Shown here piece by piece: positions 8,840-19,589 of a DNA stretch of 64,000 nt. Under the pieces are notes generated by a model. The model did not search any database and had not been told where the DNA came from. It saw nothing but the letters and a program-made list of their open reading frames with translations. The position numbers and the translations under genes are program-made. Position 1 is the first letter of the stretch. Each line of letters opens with the position of its first letter. Source of the stretch: a bacterium (GTDB lineage Bacteria; Cyanobacteriota; Vampirovibrionia; Obscuribacterales; Obscuribacteraceae); NCBI GenBank assembly GCA_018062085.1, contig JAGOSY010000004.1, positions 1-64,000 of the forward strand, in the 5' to 3' direction.

Positions 8840-9328
8840 TCACGATGCCGTTGTTGTTGTTGTTGTTGGACATGTGACAAAGAAACAACCTTCTGCATGT
8901 ATTGCTAATGTCCAACTCATGCTAGTTGGAAAAACTAGGATATTGGCGTCAGCCCAAGTTAGGCCATCGCACGCTGATGTTAAAGGCCAAGGACGGACTC
9001 CCTCAAGGCAAAATCGATTGAGATCAGCTGGAGGCTGACTTGAGCAAAAAAAACCAGGTCCACTGTCTGAGGGTATTACATAACACGGCTCAAGAGGTTG
9101 CTTTGCAAATTCCAATTCAGCCTGGCTATCAGCTACACTAGGCAAGAGGCCTTTCTCAAAAACAGATAAGTCCCAGTTTCTAACGATACTGCAGCCTGTT
9201 TTCAGGTGAAGTTCACAAGCAAAATGCTCTCTCCAGCGTTGTAACAACTTAATCTTGTCTGCCTTTCGCAAGAGATCCACTTCGATTCCATGAGATTCGA
9301 GAAACTGTTCTAATGCATCAATAGTCAT
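8840..9328 (-). CDS. Small protein of unknown function with Thr-rich tail
   Basis: 162 residues, ATG start, no signal peptide. The first 40 residues look helical (ALEQFLESHGIEVDLLRK, then LLQRWREHFACEL). The C-terminal half has a strand-like run, LTWADANILVFPTSMSWTLA, ending in IHAEGCFFVT. This pattern (Asp/Trp strand, then a Thr-His-Glu-like strand) recalls small SMI1/DUF-type immunity-like proteins, but I cannot assign it. The last residues are six Thr encoded by a GTT repeat on the plus strand (about 8850-8867). It lies about 135 bp downstream of another small minus-strand gene, which may be in the same transcript. Composition is ordinary for the window. Confidence 0.55.
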   Translation of the reverse strand: MTIDALEQFLESHGIEVDLLRKADKIKLLQRWREHFACELHLKTGCSIVRNWDLSVFEKGLLPSVADSQAELEFAKQPLEPCYVIPSDSGPGFFCSSQPPADLNRFCLEGVRPWPLTSACDGLTWADANILVFPTSMSWTLAIHAEGCFFVTCPTTTTTTAS

Positions 9329-9463
9329 TGCGTCCTCGTCAATTTGTCCTCATCGACCGTTGCACCCTAGTAGCAGTTTGAGAGTCTCCATTTGACTCAG
9401 ACGGAAGAATGCGTGCTCGACTCAGATTCGAAGTAAATTGAAATGAGCCTGGGCACTGATGCC

Positions 9464-9862
9464 TTATTTTCTTGCCTTCATCCTCTGCAAAGCACCTGCC
9501 ACTTCTGCCTGCAAAATCTCTGGACTAGAAGAATCAAAACACTCCGCGCCCATAGCAAAAGCAAACTTTAGAGCTTCAGCTTCGCTACCACAATAGCTAG
9601 ACCATTGCTTAAATTGCTCGAATCGCGAAACCCGCAAAGTCGACAGCCCGCAGCCGGTGCAGACTCCGTCCAAATCAGTCCAGAGGATGTCCGGAGCAAG
9701 CTCAGCAATTCGAGCGAATGGCTGGTCACCCCAGTGCTGACCTTTACCATGGTCCTGAATCATGATTGCAACCAGAGTGAGCCCTGAGTTAGCTTTGATT
9801 ACCTCTTCAATATCTCGCTTTTTTTTCGATGATCGATCTGTAATTAGGATTACACTCAGCAT
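9464..9862 (-). CDS. Small alpha/beta protein of unknown function
   Basis: 132 residues from the ATG at 9862, preceded by CGAGAGG. The frame extends 12 codons further to a TTG without a ribosome binding site, so I use the internal ATG. The sequence alternates strands and helices: MLSVILITDRSSKKKRDIEE, LTLVAIMIQDHG, PDILWTDLDGVCTGCGLSTL, EALKFAFAMGAECFDSSS. This resembles a response-regulator-like Rossmann layout (strand-Asp at WTDLD), but the acidic pocket is missing. A CxxC in VCTGCG might bind metal or be redox-active. Function unknown. The same-strand neighbour is at 8840. Confidence 0.55.
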   Translation of the reverse strand: MLSVILITDRSSKKKRDIEEVIKANSGLTLVAIMIQDHGKGQHWGDQPFARIAELAPDILWTDLDGVCTGCGLSTLRVSRFEQFKQWSSYCGSEAEALKFAFAMGAECFDSSSPEILQAEVAGALQRMKARK

Positions 9863-9995
9863 AAAACCTCTCGGATCAGTCAGCTTCTTCTTAGGCAATT
9901 AGTCACAGTTTGCAATAGGGAACCACGTCAAGTACTCTGCAGATTCCTCCTCGGTTGTATTCTAACAATACACATCGGTTTAAGAGGCATTGGCA

Positions 9996-10778
9996 ATGAA
10001 CCGGATAAGGACTATTCTAGTGTCAGCCATCGACATTGAGTTTAAAATGACAGACAAACAAAACTCCATTTCATTTTTTAAAAATGTCCGGCATCTTTTA
10101 GTTATTTTGGCTCTATCTAATCTCCACATATCTTTGCTGCAACCGGCTCTGGCTCAAGCGAGCAGTGACGCTCAAGTCAATCAAATTAGAATGAGCCTTA
10201 TGCTATTGGATGCAAAAATCAGAAGCGCACCCAGTGCTGAAGCTTACTTTATGCGTGGCTCTGCCAACGCTGCCTTAGGTAAGAATGAAGCAGCAGAAGC
10301 AGATTTTGCCCTAGCGGAAAGTCTCAAGTATTCAACCAATCTTTTTGAGTTTTATGAAAAGCGCGGCAGCAACTATTTAGTTCTCAAAAAGAACGAAGAA
10401 GCCATAGCTCCGCTTACAAAAGCCCTTGCGCTCAAGCCTAGTGACCCATCCTGTCTTATCAATAGAGCAGCGGCCTACTTTGAACTCGCCCGCTACAAAG
10501 AGGCGTTGGCTGACGCCCAGAAGGCTGTCAAACTATACTCCCAGAGCTCGGCGGCCCAGCAGTTGGTGGGCACCTGCTATCTGAAAACCGGACAATATCA
10601 AAGCGCATTGCCATATCTCAACCAAGCAGTAGAGCTAGAACCAAGAAATTTCGAAGCTTTACACTATCGCGGCCTAGCCTATCAAAAGTTAGGCAAGAAT
10701 GAACTAGCTAACAAAGACTTTGCTGAAGCTCTGGCCAAAGGTTACGCGCCAGGCAAGACCTTTGAAGAAGTAAACTAG
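9996..10778 (+). CDS. Secreted TPR protein
   Basis: 260 residues from the ATG at 9996, with AAGAGG (9982-9987) 8 nt upstream. The frame extends two codons to a TTG, and a later ATG at 10047 would give a shorter leader. A hydrophobic segment (HLLVILALSNLHISLL) ends at QPALAQA, a good signal-peptidase site. About five TPRs follow (AEAYFMRGSANAALGKNEAA, KNEEAIAPLTKALALKPSD, RYKEALADAQKAVKLY, GQYQSALPYLNQAVELEP, YHRGLAYQKLGKNELA-type). It ends 2 bp from the stop of the convergent M20 peptidase gene. It probably acts as a periplasmic scaffold; nothing points to a specific partner. Confidence 0.83.
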   Translation: MNRIRTILVSAIDIEFKMTDKQNSISFFKNVRHLLVILALSNLHISLLQPALAQASSDAQVNQIRMSLMLLDAKIRSAPSAEAYFMRGSANAALGKNEAAEADFALAESLKYSTNLFEFYEKRGSNYLVLKKNEEAIAPLTKALALKPSDPSCLINRAAAYFELARYKEALADAQKAVKLYSQSSAAQQLVGTCYLKTGQYQSALPYLNQAVELEPRNFEALHYRGLAYQKLGKNELANKDFAEALAKGYAPGKTFEEVN

Positions 10779-10780
10779 AG

Positions 10781-12271
<1,491 letters not shown>

Positions 12272-12488
12272 TTTCTATCTCCAGTAAATATATTATGTTG
12301 CAAAGTGAAAGCAGTGACGATCCCAGTGCTGCCGTCTTTTTTATGACCGCCATTACTTGCAAGTAAAGTTTACCTGAGTCTAAGTCTGTGGCGTTAAACC
12401 TTGCAATTTGACAGAATGACTAACGAAAGAAGGTCTCATAGTTTTTATGCCTGAGACTTTCAAATTGGGGTTTTAAAGGATTATATAA

Positions 12489-12941
12489 ATGATTAAGACT
12501 ATTTTGGCCGTCACTGTTCTGGCTCTTTCAACCGCTGCCATGCCTGCCTTTGCTGACGACACAACCACCACCACCACCACAACTGCCGAAACTGACAAAA
12601 CAGTAACTCCGGCAAAGACAAAGAAATCTATTGTAAAGACAGTTACCACCGACACCAAGAAGGGCGCTGAAAGCGCTGTGAAAGGCGTTGAGACTGTGGG
12701 CAAAGATATCGGCAAAGGAACTGTCAAGGGCGTCGAAGCACTTGGCAATGGTGCAAAAAAAGGCGCCACCGGCCTAGTTAAAGGTACTGAAGCCGTAATC
12801 AAAGGTGCTGGTCGCGGCATGGCTAAAATGGGCGAAGGAGCTAAGCACGGCGTCGAAAAAATGACCGGCCATGACAAGAAAAAAGCAGCCCCTGCTGCCG
12901 CCACCACTGATGCAGCACCAGCCACTGACGCTGCCAAGTAA
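12489..12941 (+). CDS. Secreted Lys/Gly/Ala-rich amphipathic repeat protein
   Basis: 150 residues. AAAGGA lies 8 nt before the ATG. Signal peptide MIKTILAVTVLALSTAAMPA with cleavage at AFA before DDT. A run of eight Thr follows directly. Residues about 45-125 are a degenerate helical repeat of roughly 11 residues with alternating Lys, Gly, Ala, Val and Glu (GVETVGKDIGKGTVKGVEAL, then GATGLVKGTEAVIKGAGRG), similar in style to LEA or apolipoprotein-like surface helices. The tail is Ala/Thr/Pro-rich. No catalytic residues are present. It lies 42 bp upstream of the secreted M16 peptidase and may share its transcript. A role in binding membranes or protecting proteins is only suggested by composition. 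Confidence 0.8.
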   Translation: MIKTILAVTVLALSTAAMPAFADDTTTTTTTTAETDKTVTPAKTKKSIVKTVTTDTKKGAESAVKGVETVGKDIGKGTVKGVEALGNGAKKGATGLVKGTEAVIKGAGRGMAKMGEGAKHGVEKMTGHDKKKAAPAAATTDAAPATDAAK

Positions 12942-12983
12942 TAGTCAATGATCAAAAACTGAAAAACAAAAACGCGGAGAACT

Positions 12984-15935
12984 ATGAGATCAAGCAATAG
13001 ATTGGCCAAGAGCTTTGCTCTCGCATTAACTTCTGCGCTTACACTTTCAGCACTGATGGCGGCACCGCTACAGCTGGCCAATTCAGCTCTAGCGGCGCCG
13101 CCTGCCACAAAAAGTATTTTTGTCTCTCGCGACGCGACTCTGGGCATAGAAGAGTACAAACTTCCAAGCAATGGTCTATCTATATTGCTCTGCGAAAGGC
13201 ATGCTACTCCTGTCGTAACTGTAAATGTGGTCTTTCGCGTCGGCTCTCGCAATGAAGCAGTTGGCTATACGGGCTCAACCCATTTTCTTGAACACATGAT
13301 GTTCAAGGGCACGAATATACATGATCCCCTGAAACAGACAGGTCTAGACGATGTGCTGAAAAAAGTCGGTGGTATCAATAATGCCACCACTTCGTATGAC
13401 CGCACCAATTATTATGAGCTAGTACCCAAGCAAGCAATCAATTTATGTCTCGAGCTAGAAGCTGACCGTATGCGGCATTTGCTACTTAGAGAAAGCGATC
13501 GCAAAGCTGAAATGACAGTAGTGCGCAACGAGCTAGAGAGAGGAGAAGACGACCCGTCTCAGCTCTTAGAGATGAACACTTTTGCCACTGCTTTTCGCGA
13601 ACACCCATACCATCATCCAGTAATTGGTTGGCGCTCTGACGTTGAAGGTGTACCAACAGAGCGACTGCGTCAGTTTTATAACGATTTTTACTATCCCAAC
13701 AATGCCACATTAGTAGTAATTGGCGATTTTGACAAAGCAGCCACGCTAAAAGAAATTGAGAGTAAATTTGGCGCCATACCAAAGTCTCCAAAACCTTTCC
13801 CAACTGTCTACACCACAGAGCCCCCCCAAGAAGGCGAAAGAAGATTCACTGTCAGTCGGGGCAAAGAGCTTGCCCGAGTGATGGTGGCATATCACACACC
13901 TCGCGGTATCGACCGAGCCACTTACCCGCTCGATATCTTGCAATCAGTCTTAGGGGGCGACAGCCGAAAATCATCGCGGCTCTACAAGCGTTTAATTGAA
14001 ACTGGCCTAGCATCAGACTGCTATGCAGCCAACTACACTTTAAAAGATCCTGGTCTATTTATTATTTCGGCCACTGTGCAACCTGGCATAGACCCTAAAA
14101 TGGTCGAAGCTGCCATTCAAGAAGAAGTAAACAAGCTCAGTGAAAAACAAATCACAGCTGAAGAGCTCCGCTTAGCGCGCTCATCTATATCAAAACGTTT
14201 TCGCCTCAGTCTTTCTGACCCCATGGGTTTAGCTCAATCGCTCACTGAAGGCATCGCCGTGGGCAGCTGGAAGTGGTGGGCGAGCTACCCTCGTGACGTA
14301 CAGACAGCCACAGCTGAAGAAGCACTGAGCAGCGCCAAGAAATTCTTCTTAGACAAAAGCAAAACAGTTGGTTACTACCTGCCCACCGACTTTAAGACCG
14401 ATGCAGCAGCCATTGCCCAAATTAAACCAACAAAGCCAACTGAGAATTTAGGCGAGAGCAGCAGCGATATAAAGGACGCAACCGCAACTGTCGAAAAAGT
14501 CTCGACCAGAAATGCTGGGGCTGACCTCGACAAAGCGAAGACCTGGCAAGAGCGTGTAGAGCGTTACTGTATGCCTAACGGCATGACTGTTTTGCTGGCT
14601 CGAGTAGCCGAAGGGGCAGACAGAGCGGACCTACATGAAAGCGATAAGTCTTCGCCTAAAAGTCCAATTAGAGGAACTGTTGCTGTTTCAGGGAAAATCA
14701 GAGCGGGTGATTTTTACAGCCAAATTGGCAAATCAGCAGTGCCTGACGTTACAGCTGAACTATTGACCTATGGCACTAAGAAATTCTCAAAAGAGCAAAT
14801 CTCCACACAGATGGAAGAAATGGGGGTTTCTCTTAATTTCTCCAACGGCACCTTCTTCCACGAGTTTGAATCGGAAGTAGCCGCAGAGGACCTGCCGAAG
14901 CTCTTGAGCCTAATCGGCAGCGAAATGCGACAACCTAAATTCCAACAGAGTGATCTCGACCTTGTATTGAAGTTAAGTCAGGCTTCTATTAAGGAGAAGA
15001 TGACCGACACTGGTGAAGTAGCTTGGAACTCTCTAGTGCGCTCACTGTACAAACCCGGATGTGTGTACTACGCACCGGAGCTGAGCAAGCAAATGGATGA
15101 GCTTTCATCAATTTCGCTTAGTGATATTGAAAACTACCATCAAAAATTCTATAGCCCCGGCAACACAGTATTGGCTGTCATTGGAGACATCGATATAGCG
15201 GCAGTGAAGAAACTGCTAGAAGCTGAGTTCGGTGACTGGAAGGGCGAGGCCGCTCCAGCCATAAAAGTTGACATAAGCGGACTTATAGACAGAAGCGGAG
15301 CTAAAGCTAGCAAGAACAGATTGACGACAGAACTGGCTGATAAAGCCAACGTCGACATCGCTATTGGCAAACCCGTGGACGTTTCACTTAAGTCAAATGA
15401 CTATTTGGCTGCCATGATTGGCAATGCCGTCTTAGGTTACGATAGCTTTGCTTGTCGCCTAGCCCCAGTACGAGACAAACTGGGTCTCACCTATTCAATC
15501 TCGTCGCATATCACCGAGCCTCATTACCCCTATTCTCCTTGGTCTATCGACCTCTCAGTCAATCCAGTCAATGTTGATCGCTCGCTCGAAGTCGTAAGAA
15601 AAATCGTGGCTGACTTCAATAAAAATGGAGTAACTATCAAGGAACTAGAGACTGAGCAAGACCACCTAGCAGGGGTCTACCTGGTTGGTCTGAGAAGCAT
15701 TCGCTCAATTGCCAAGAAATTGACTGATTATGAGCAGCTCTCGCTGCCGGTGTCTTATATGGATACTTTTGGCAAGCGCGTTAAGAATGTCACCCTCAAA
15801 GAGGTTAATCAGGCCGCTGGCCACTATTTCCGCCTAGATGATGCGGTTACTTCTGTCTGCGGAACTTTAAACAGTCCTAGCGAAAATCAGGGTAAGAACG
15901 CGAACCAGAGCAAACCAAAGCAGAACAGGTTTTAG
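12984..15935 (+). CDS. Secreted M16 family zinc peptidase, two-domain
   Basis: 983 residues. The signal peptide (basic start, then FALALTSALTLSALMAAP) is cleaved probably around ALA before APP. Zinc motif HFLEH at H100, E103, H104. The distal Glu is probably in VVRNELERGED about 80 residues later. It is a clear paralog of the protein at 1181-3937: both share VGSRNEAVG, GSTHFLEHM, HPYHHP and IGWRSDVE, and TTEPPQEGERRF. The second half (from about 530) keeps the fold without HxxEH and has LTYSISSHI at the expected late position. A linker at 465-520 is enriched in Lys/Thr/Ser. The C-terminus is a short Asn/Lys/Gln tail. The enzyme probably degrades peptides in the periplasm or outside the cell. 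Confidence 0.93.
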   Translation: MRSSNRLAKSFALALTSALTLSALMAAPLQLANSALAAPPATKSIFVSRDATLGIEEYKLPSNGLSILLCERHATPVVTVNVVFRVGSRNEAVGYTGSTHFLEHMMFKGTNIHDPLKQTGLDDVLKKVGGINNATTSYDRTNYYELVPKQAINLCLELEADRMRHLLLRESDRKAEMTVVRNELERGEDDPSQLLEMNTFATAFREHPYHHPVIGWRSDVEGVPTERLRQFYNDFYYPNNATLVVIGDFDKAATLKEIESKFGAIPKSPKPFPTVYTTEPPQEGERRFTVSRGKELARVMVAYHTPRGIDRATYPLDILQSVLGGDSRKSSRLYKRLIETGLASDCYAANYTLKDPGLFIISATVQPGIDPKMVEAAIQEEVNKLSEKQITAEELRLARSSISKRFRLSLSDPMGLAQSLTEGIAVGSWKWWASYPRDVQTATAEEALSSAKKFFLDKSKTVGYYLPTDFKTDAAAIAQIKPTKPTENLGESSSDIKDATATVEKVSTRNAGADLDKAKTWQERVERYCMPNGMTVLLARVAEGADRADLHESDKSSPKSPIRGTVAVSGKIRAGDFYSQIGKSAVPDVTAELLTYGTKKFSKEQISTQMEEMGVSLNFSNGTFFHEFESEVAAEDLPKLLSLIGSEMRQPKFQQSDLDLVLKLSQASIKEKMTDTGEVAWNSLVRSLYKPGCVYYAPELSKQMDELSSISLSDIENYHQKFYSPGNTVLAVIGDIDIAAVKKLLEAEFGDWKGEAAPAIKVDISGLIDRSGAKASKNRLTTELADKANVDIAIGKPVDVSLKSNDYLAAMIGNAVLGYDSFACRLAPVRDKLGLTYSISSHITEPHYPYSPWSIDLSVNPVNVDRSLEVVRKIVADFNKNGVTIKELETEQDHLAGVYLVGLRSIRSIAKKLTDYEQLSLPVSYMDTFGKRVKNVTLKEVNQAAGHYFRLDDAVTSVCGTLNSPSENQGKNANQSKPKQNRF

Positions 15936-15980
15936 ACCGCCTTAACTGGGAACAATTCAAATACTTAGAGATTTGGGGCG

Positions 15981-16673
15981 ATGAGCGACAAGAAAAAGAT
16001 TTTTACAACTGGAAAATTTGAAGTGGACGGCAAGTGGGCTTCTGTTCGCGAGACCAAATTTACGAAGATGGTTCTAGAGACGCGCTTCGATCGTCAAAAG
16101 TTCAAAGAAACCAAACAAAAAGAAATGCTTGATCGGCAAAGAAAGCCGATGAGCGATGAAGAGCTGGAAGAGCTTGAGCGCAAATCGCTCAAAGACGCAG
16201 TTACAGACCTCTACAACCAGAGAACTTTTCTGCGAAAGCTTGAATATGAAATGCGCCGTGCAAAACGCTACAAACGGCCTCTGTCGCTGATGATTTTGAC
16301 AATAGACAATATTAGCCAACTGCAAAGGCAGTACGGTCAGATGATTGTCGATGAAGTGATGAGAGCTGCTGCCAGAATATCAGGCGTATGCATTAGAGAC
16401 GTAGATGTTTCTGGAGTGTGTGAGGTGGCAAAAATTGGCATCATCTTCCCTGAAACTTATTCGTCTAGAGCAATGATTGTGGCTGAACGTATTCGCGAAC
16501 GCATGAAGCAAGAGCCCATCAATAGTGAGATGCGACACTTGCGAGTTACTACATCAATTGGAGTTGTCTCTTTTCCCACCCACGCCCGGGACGAAATTGA
16601 TTTACTTCAACGAGCTATGGAGTTTTTAGCAAAGGCTGAAGAAGAAGGCGGAGACCGCGTTCACAACGGCTAA
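15981..16673 (+). CDS. Degenerate GGDEF-domain protein
   Basis: 230 residues, no membrane segment. Residues 1-70 are charged and helical. From about 72 the GGDEF fold is clear: DAVTDLYNQRTFLRKLEYEM, RYKRPLSLMILTIDN, and the late strand VTTSIGVVSFPTHARD. At the signature position the sequence reads GVCEVAKIGIIFPE instead of a GG(D/E)EF loop, so diguanylate cyclase activity is unlikely. It may be an inactive c-di-GMP or GTP sensor, or a partner for another protein. It starts 45 bp after the secreted M16 gene, probably in the same operon, and ends 7 bp from a convergent gene. Confidence 0.8.
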   Translation: MSDKKKIFTTGKFEVDGKWASVRETKFTKMVLETRFDRQKFKETKQKEMLDRQRKPMSDEELEELERKSLKDAVTDLYNQRTFLRKLEYEMRRAKRYKRPLSLMILTIDNISQLQRQYGQMIVDEVMRAAARISGVCIRDVDVSGVCEVAKIGIIFPETYSSRAMIVAERIRERMKQEPINSEMRHLRVTTSIGVVSFPTHARDEIDLLQRAMEFLAKAEEEGGDRVHNG

Positions 16674-16680
16674 CTAGATT

Positions 16681-18501
16681 CTACTCCAATTCCTTCATGG
16701 TCTTTTCTTCTGCCGATGGCGACTTGATTGCTGGCGCTAATGGCGGCTCTTCCTGTGTCTGAGCTTGTCCAGAACCAGAACTAGAACCAGAGCTAGAACC
16801 TGAAGCAGAAGTTGAACTAGAAGCAGAGCTTGAAGTACTATTGCCAGAATTGGCCGGAGCCAAAGCAGGCAGACTCGACGAATCGCTCTTATTCTTGGCC
16901 AAATCGATCTTCTCGCTACGCTCTTTCTTGCCGATCGGATAGCTGTTATAGAGTTTACCATCGAAGTAAACTTTGAACTCACAGCTACCATCATTACGAA
17001 CGCTAGCACCACCTGTAAGGTCAATTTTCTTGCCTTCCCGGGCCGGAAGCGGTGGCACAAATTCGTCGACCACAGCAGACTCTTTTGTCCAGAGAATCTT
17101 ATCACCAGCTTTGGTGTCTACCAAATCAACTTTCATTGTCAAAGCGTTGATAGCAGAATCTGTAGGATTCCAGACTTGACCAGCGATATGAGGCATGCCA
17201 CCTTGCAGATCAATAGTCACTGTTTTCAGTGTAACTGTTGGCACAGTGTTACTTGGATCGACAGATTTTGCCTGCTGTAAATAACCATATCCGGTATCAA
17301 GATCACCAGAATCTAGCAGTTCCTTGCCGCGCTTATTGAGTAAAGCAGCCAATTTACGCTTTATCGAATCGTCCCGAGTCGAAAAGCGTTGAGCCTTGCG
17401 CAGTTGATCAATAGCTAATTCATACTGACCAGTACGCTCATAAATATCGGCTGCCATCTCATAGTTACGTGAGTTGTCAGCGATAGCATTAAGCTTACCA
17501 AGATAGACTAGCGCTTCCTTGTCTTTCTTGTCAGAAACCAGCTTCGCAGCTAGTCTTTGGTAGATTGTCGAAAGCCTTGCGTCAGATTCGCTGAAGCGGG
17601 AGCCCTCTTTTAAGTCTTTCACTTCTTCCCAAAGGCTCAAAGCTTTTTCTAGATGGCCGTCACGCAACTCCTGATCGCCCCACAAGGCATCTAAATCGGC
17701 TAGCTCAGCCTTTTTACCGGGAATATTTGCTTGCGCAAGTGGACGCAGTAACTCACAGGCTTTGTCATAGCGCGAATGCACGCGATAATAATTGGCCAAC
17801 TGCGAGGCTAAATCAGGATCTTCAATTATTCCTTTGCCCAACTCCTGTGCCTTAGCTATACAATCTTTAGCCTTGTCTATCTGATCAACACCAACATAGG
17901 CGCGAGCAAGAGCAAGCATAATCTTGGGATTGTCTTTGGCTGAATTTGAGGCCTTGGTCAAGGTCTCAACAGCAAAGGCATATTGGCCATTATCTAACTC
18001 TTTCAGACCCTTACCAAGTAAGCGATCTTCTTCTGGCGCCTTGGTCAGGAAGAAAATGGTGGCCCCAGCAAAAATGAGAACGGTTGTTAGACCGAAGAGT
18101 AGGCCCGCAGTTAATGGCATACCGCTTTTGAGACTCAAGCTCATATTGCTTGATCTACGTTTACTTCCAGTTTTAGCTCCGGCTTTAGCTGTGGATTTGC
18201 CGCTGGAACTAGGTCCGTCGCCAGAATCATCAAATAGGTCATCCCCTGCATCTTTGCGCGAGACGTCATAGCGCACTTGAGCAAAGGGTTCAGAAGCTGG
18301 TGGAATGTAGTCAGGATCAGCGTAATTTTTGCCAGATTGAGAATTAGAATGAGAGACGGCCCTTTTACCAGCTTCAGCCGAAGCTGAATCAGATAGAGGA
18401 GCCGTCTCTGCAATTTCTTCTTCGACATAGAACTCTTGTCCACAAGAGACACAGTTCTGATACTGAGAAGGATGATAGGTACCACAATTTGGACAGCGCA
18501 T
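16681..18501 (-). CDS. Zinc-ribbon, membrane-anchored TPR protein
   Basis: 606 residues. N-terminal zinc ribbon (CPNCG at 3-7, CVSCG at 17-21). A polar Ser/Gly/Lys linker follows, then one transmembrane helix (about 128-153, PLTAGLLFGLTTVLIFAGAT). Outside come TPRs (about 160-420: GQYAFAVETLTKASNSAKDN, YDKACELLRPLAQAN, QYELAIDQLRKAQRF, LDTGYGYLQQAKSVDPSN). After them is a beta domain (about 425-530, VTIDLQGGMPHIAGQVWNPT) of the FxLYD/DUF3426 style that typically lies outside the membrane. The C-terminus is Ser/Gly-rich. Topology is probably cytoplasmic ribbon and periplasmic TPR. It lies 61 bp downstream of rplL on the same strand. Function unknown. Confidence 0.82.
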   Translation of the reverse strand: MRCPNCGTYHPSQYQNCVSCGQEFYVEEEIAETAPLSDSASAEAGKRAVSHSNSQSGKNYADPDYIPPASEPFAQVRYDVSRKDAGDDLFDDSGDGPSSSGKSTAKAGAKTGSKRRSSNMSLSLKSGMPLTAGLLFGLTTVLIFAGATIFFLTKAPEEDRLLGKGLKELDNGQYAFAVETLTKASNSAKDNPKIMLALARAYVGVDQIDKAKDCIAKAQELGKGIIEDPDLASQLANYYRVHSRYDKACELLRPLAQANIPGKKAELADLDALWGDQELRDGHLEKALSLWEEVKDLKEGSRFSESDARLSTIYQRLAAKLVSDKKDKEALVYLGKLNAIADNSRNYEMAADIYERTGQYELAIDQLRKAQRFSTRDDSIKRKLAALLNKRGKELLDSGDLDTGYGYLQQAKSVDPSNTVPTVTLKTVTIDLQGGMPHIAGQVWNPTDSAINALTMKVDLVDTKAGDKILWTKESAVVDEFVPPLPAREGKKIDLTGGASVRNDGSCEFKVYFDGKLYNSYPIGKKERSEKIDLAKNKSDSSSLPALAPANSGNSTSSSASSSTSASGSSSGSSSGSGQAQTQEEPPLAPAIKSPSAEEKTMKELE

Positions 18502-18562
18502 AAGTTGAATATCCGTGTTCCTGATATTTTCAGGTTAGATCATACACCCTGTCCTATGGCAA

Positions 18563-18943
18563 CTATTTGATTTCAACCTTAGCGCCAGCAGCTTCGATCT
18601 TCTTCTTCATCTCGTCAGCTTCTTCCTTCTTAACTTTCTCTTTCAAAGTCTTAGGAGCTGAGTCAACCAAGTCTTTGGCTTCTTTCAAACCAAGGCCGGT
18701 TACTTCGCGAACGATTTTCAGAACTTCGATTTTCTTGTCGCCAACAGCGGCCAAGACAACGTCGAATTCAGTCTTCTCTTCTACGGCAGCAGCAGCGCCG
18801 CCAGCGGCAGGAGCGAAAGCCATAGGAGCTGCAGCTGTTACGCCGAAAGTTTCTTCCATTTGTTTCTTGAGCTCAGCAGCTTCAAGAAGGGTCAAGTTGC
18901 CGATAACTTCAATTAGTTCAGCGGTTGACATTTTAGTAGCCAT
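18563..18943 (-). CDS. rplL: Ribosomal protein L7/L12
   Basis: 126 residues. N-terminal dimerisation domain ([20 protein letters not shown]), an Ala/Gly/Pro hinge ([17 protein letters not shown]) and the C-terminal factor-binding domain ([20 protein letters not shown], then [16 protein letters not shown]). L7/L12 forms the ribosomal stalk with L10 and recruits translation GTPases. AAGGAGAG lies upstream of the ATG. It follows rplJ with a 46-bp gap on the same strand, the usual pairing. Length is normal for the family. Confidence 0.98.
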   Translation of the reverse strand: MATKMSTAELIEVIGNLTLLEAAELKKQMEETFGVTAAAPMAFAPAAGGAAAAVEEKTEFDVVLAAVGDKKIEVLKIVREVTGLGLKEAKDLVDSAPKTLKEKVKKEEADEMKKKIEAAGAKVEIK

Positions 18944-18989
18944 TTTAAAAATCTCTCCTTAATACAGTTATTTGCGGCTTAAGCACGGC

Positions 18990-19517
18990 TTAGGCTGCTT
19001 CGTCTTTTTTCTTTGCGACCTCTTCTACGAGGACTGCAATGTCTCTAATCACTGCGTTCAAGATGCCAGCAATATTTCTGGCTCCAGAATCAAGACCACC
19101 CATAATGGATGAGAGCAATTGCTCTTTCGATGGTAGTTCGGCCAGCCCTTTCACTTCTGCAACTGAAAGAGATTGACCATCCAGCACTCCGCCTTTGACG
19201 GAACCTTTTTTAACTGTCTTGATGAAATCAACGACAGCTTTAGCAGGGGCTGCTGGGTCATCGTATCCAACCACTACGGTTGTTGGTCCCTTAGCGAGTT
19301 CGGCGATTGCTTTGAACTCAGTCTTTTCAGTAGCAATTTTCACCAAAGTGTTTTTTGCTACGCGACATTTTGCCCCTTGCTTATCAAGAGAACGTCTGAA
19401 CTGAGTCAACTCAGCCACCGTGTACCCATTCAGGTCAGCGACGATAGCGACCTTGCCTTCAACGAAGATAGATTCGAGGTCTTTGATTACCCCGGCCTTA
19501 AATTCTCTGGTTGGCAT
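18990..19517 (-). CDS. rplJ: Ribosomal protein L10
   Basis: 175 residues, the usual length. Matches L10: MPTREFKAGVIKDLESIF, then VAIVADLNGYTVAELTQFRR, and CRVAKNTLVKIA. The C-terminal helix that binds L7/L12 dimers is present (IAGILNAVIRDIAVLVEEVA). AGGAGA lies 6 nt before the ATG. The usual upstream rplK and rplA are not here: the next gene upstream is a plus-strand ferredoxin. The leader has a candidate attenuator (19590-19615), consistent with the known autogenous control of L10 genes. Confidence 0.98.
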   Translation of the reverse strand: MPTREFKAGVIKDLESIFVEGKVAIVADLNGYTVAELTQFRRSLDKQGAKCRVAKNTLVKIATEKTEFKAIAELAKGPTTVVVGYDDPAAPAKAVVDFIKTVKKGSVKGGVLDGQSLSVAEVKGLAELPSKEQLLSSIMGGLDSGARNIAGILNAVIRDIAVLVEEVAKKKDEAA

Positions 19518-19589
19518 TTAGATCTCCTGGAGTCGCCTCCACATAGATAACGGATGCTAAGTACGCTCATGGCATCTGCTAAGTCTTCC

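Noticed and set aside
12407..12488. TTGACA upstream of the repeat protein as promoter
   Set aside because: A TTGACA is present near 12408, but no -10 at 16-18 nt is convincing.
12473..13252. Long minus-strand ORF of 259 codons
   Set aside because: It is opposite the repeat protein and the start of the secreted M16 gene, and its composition is the complement of their codons. No start context.
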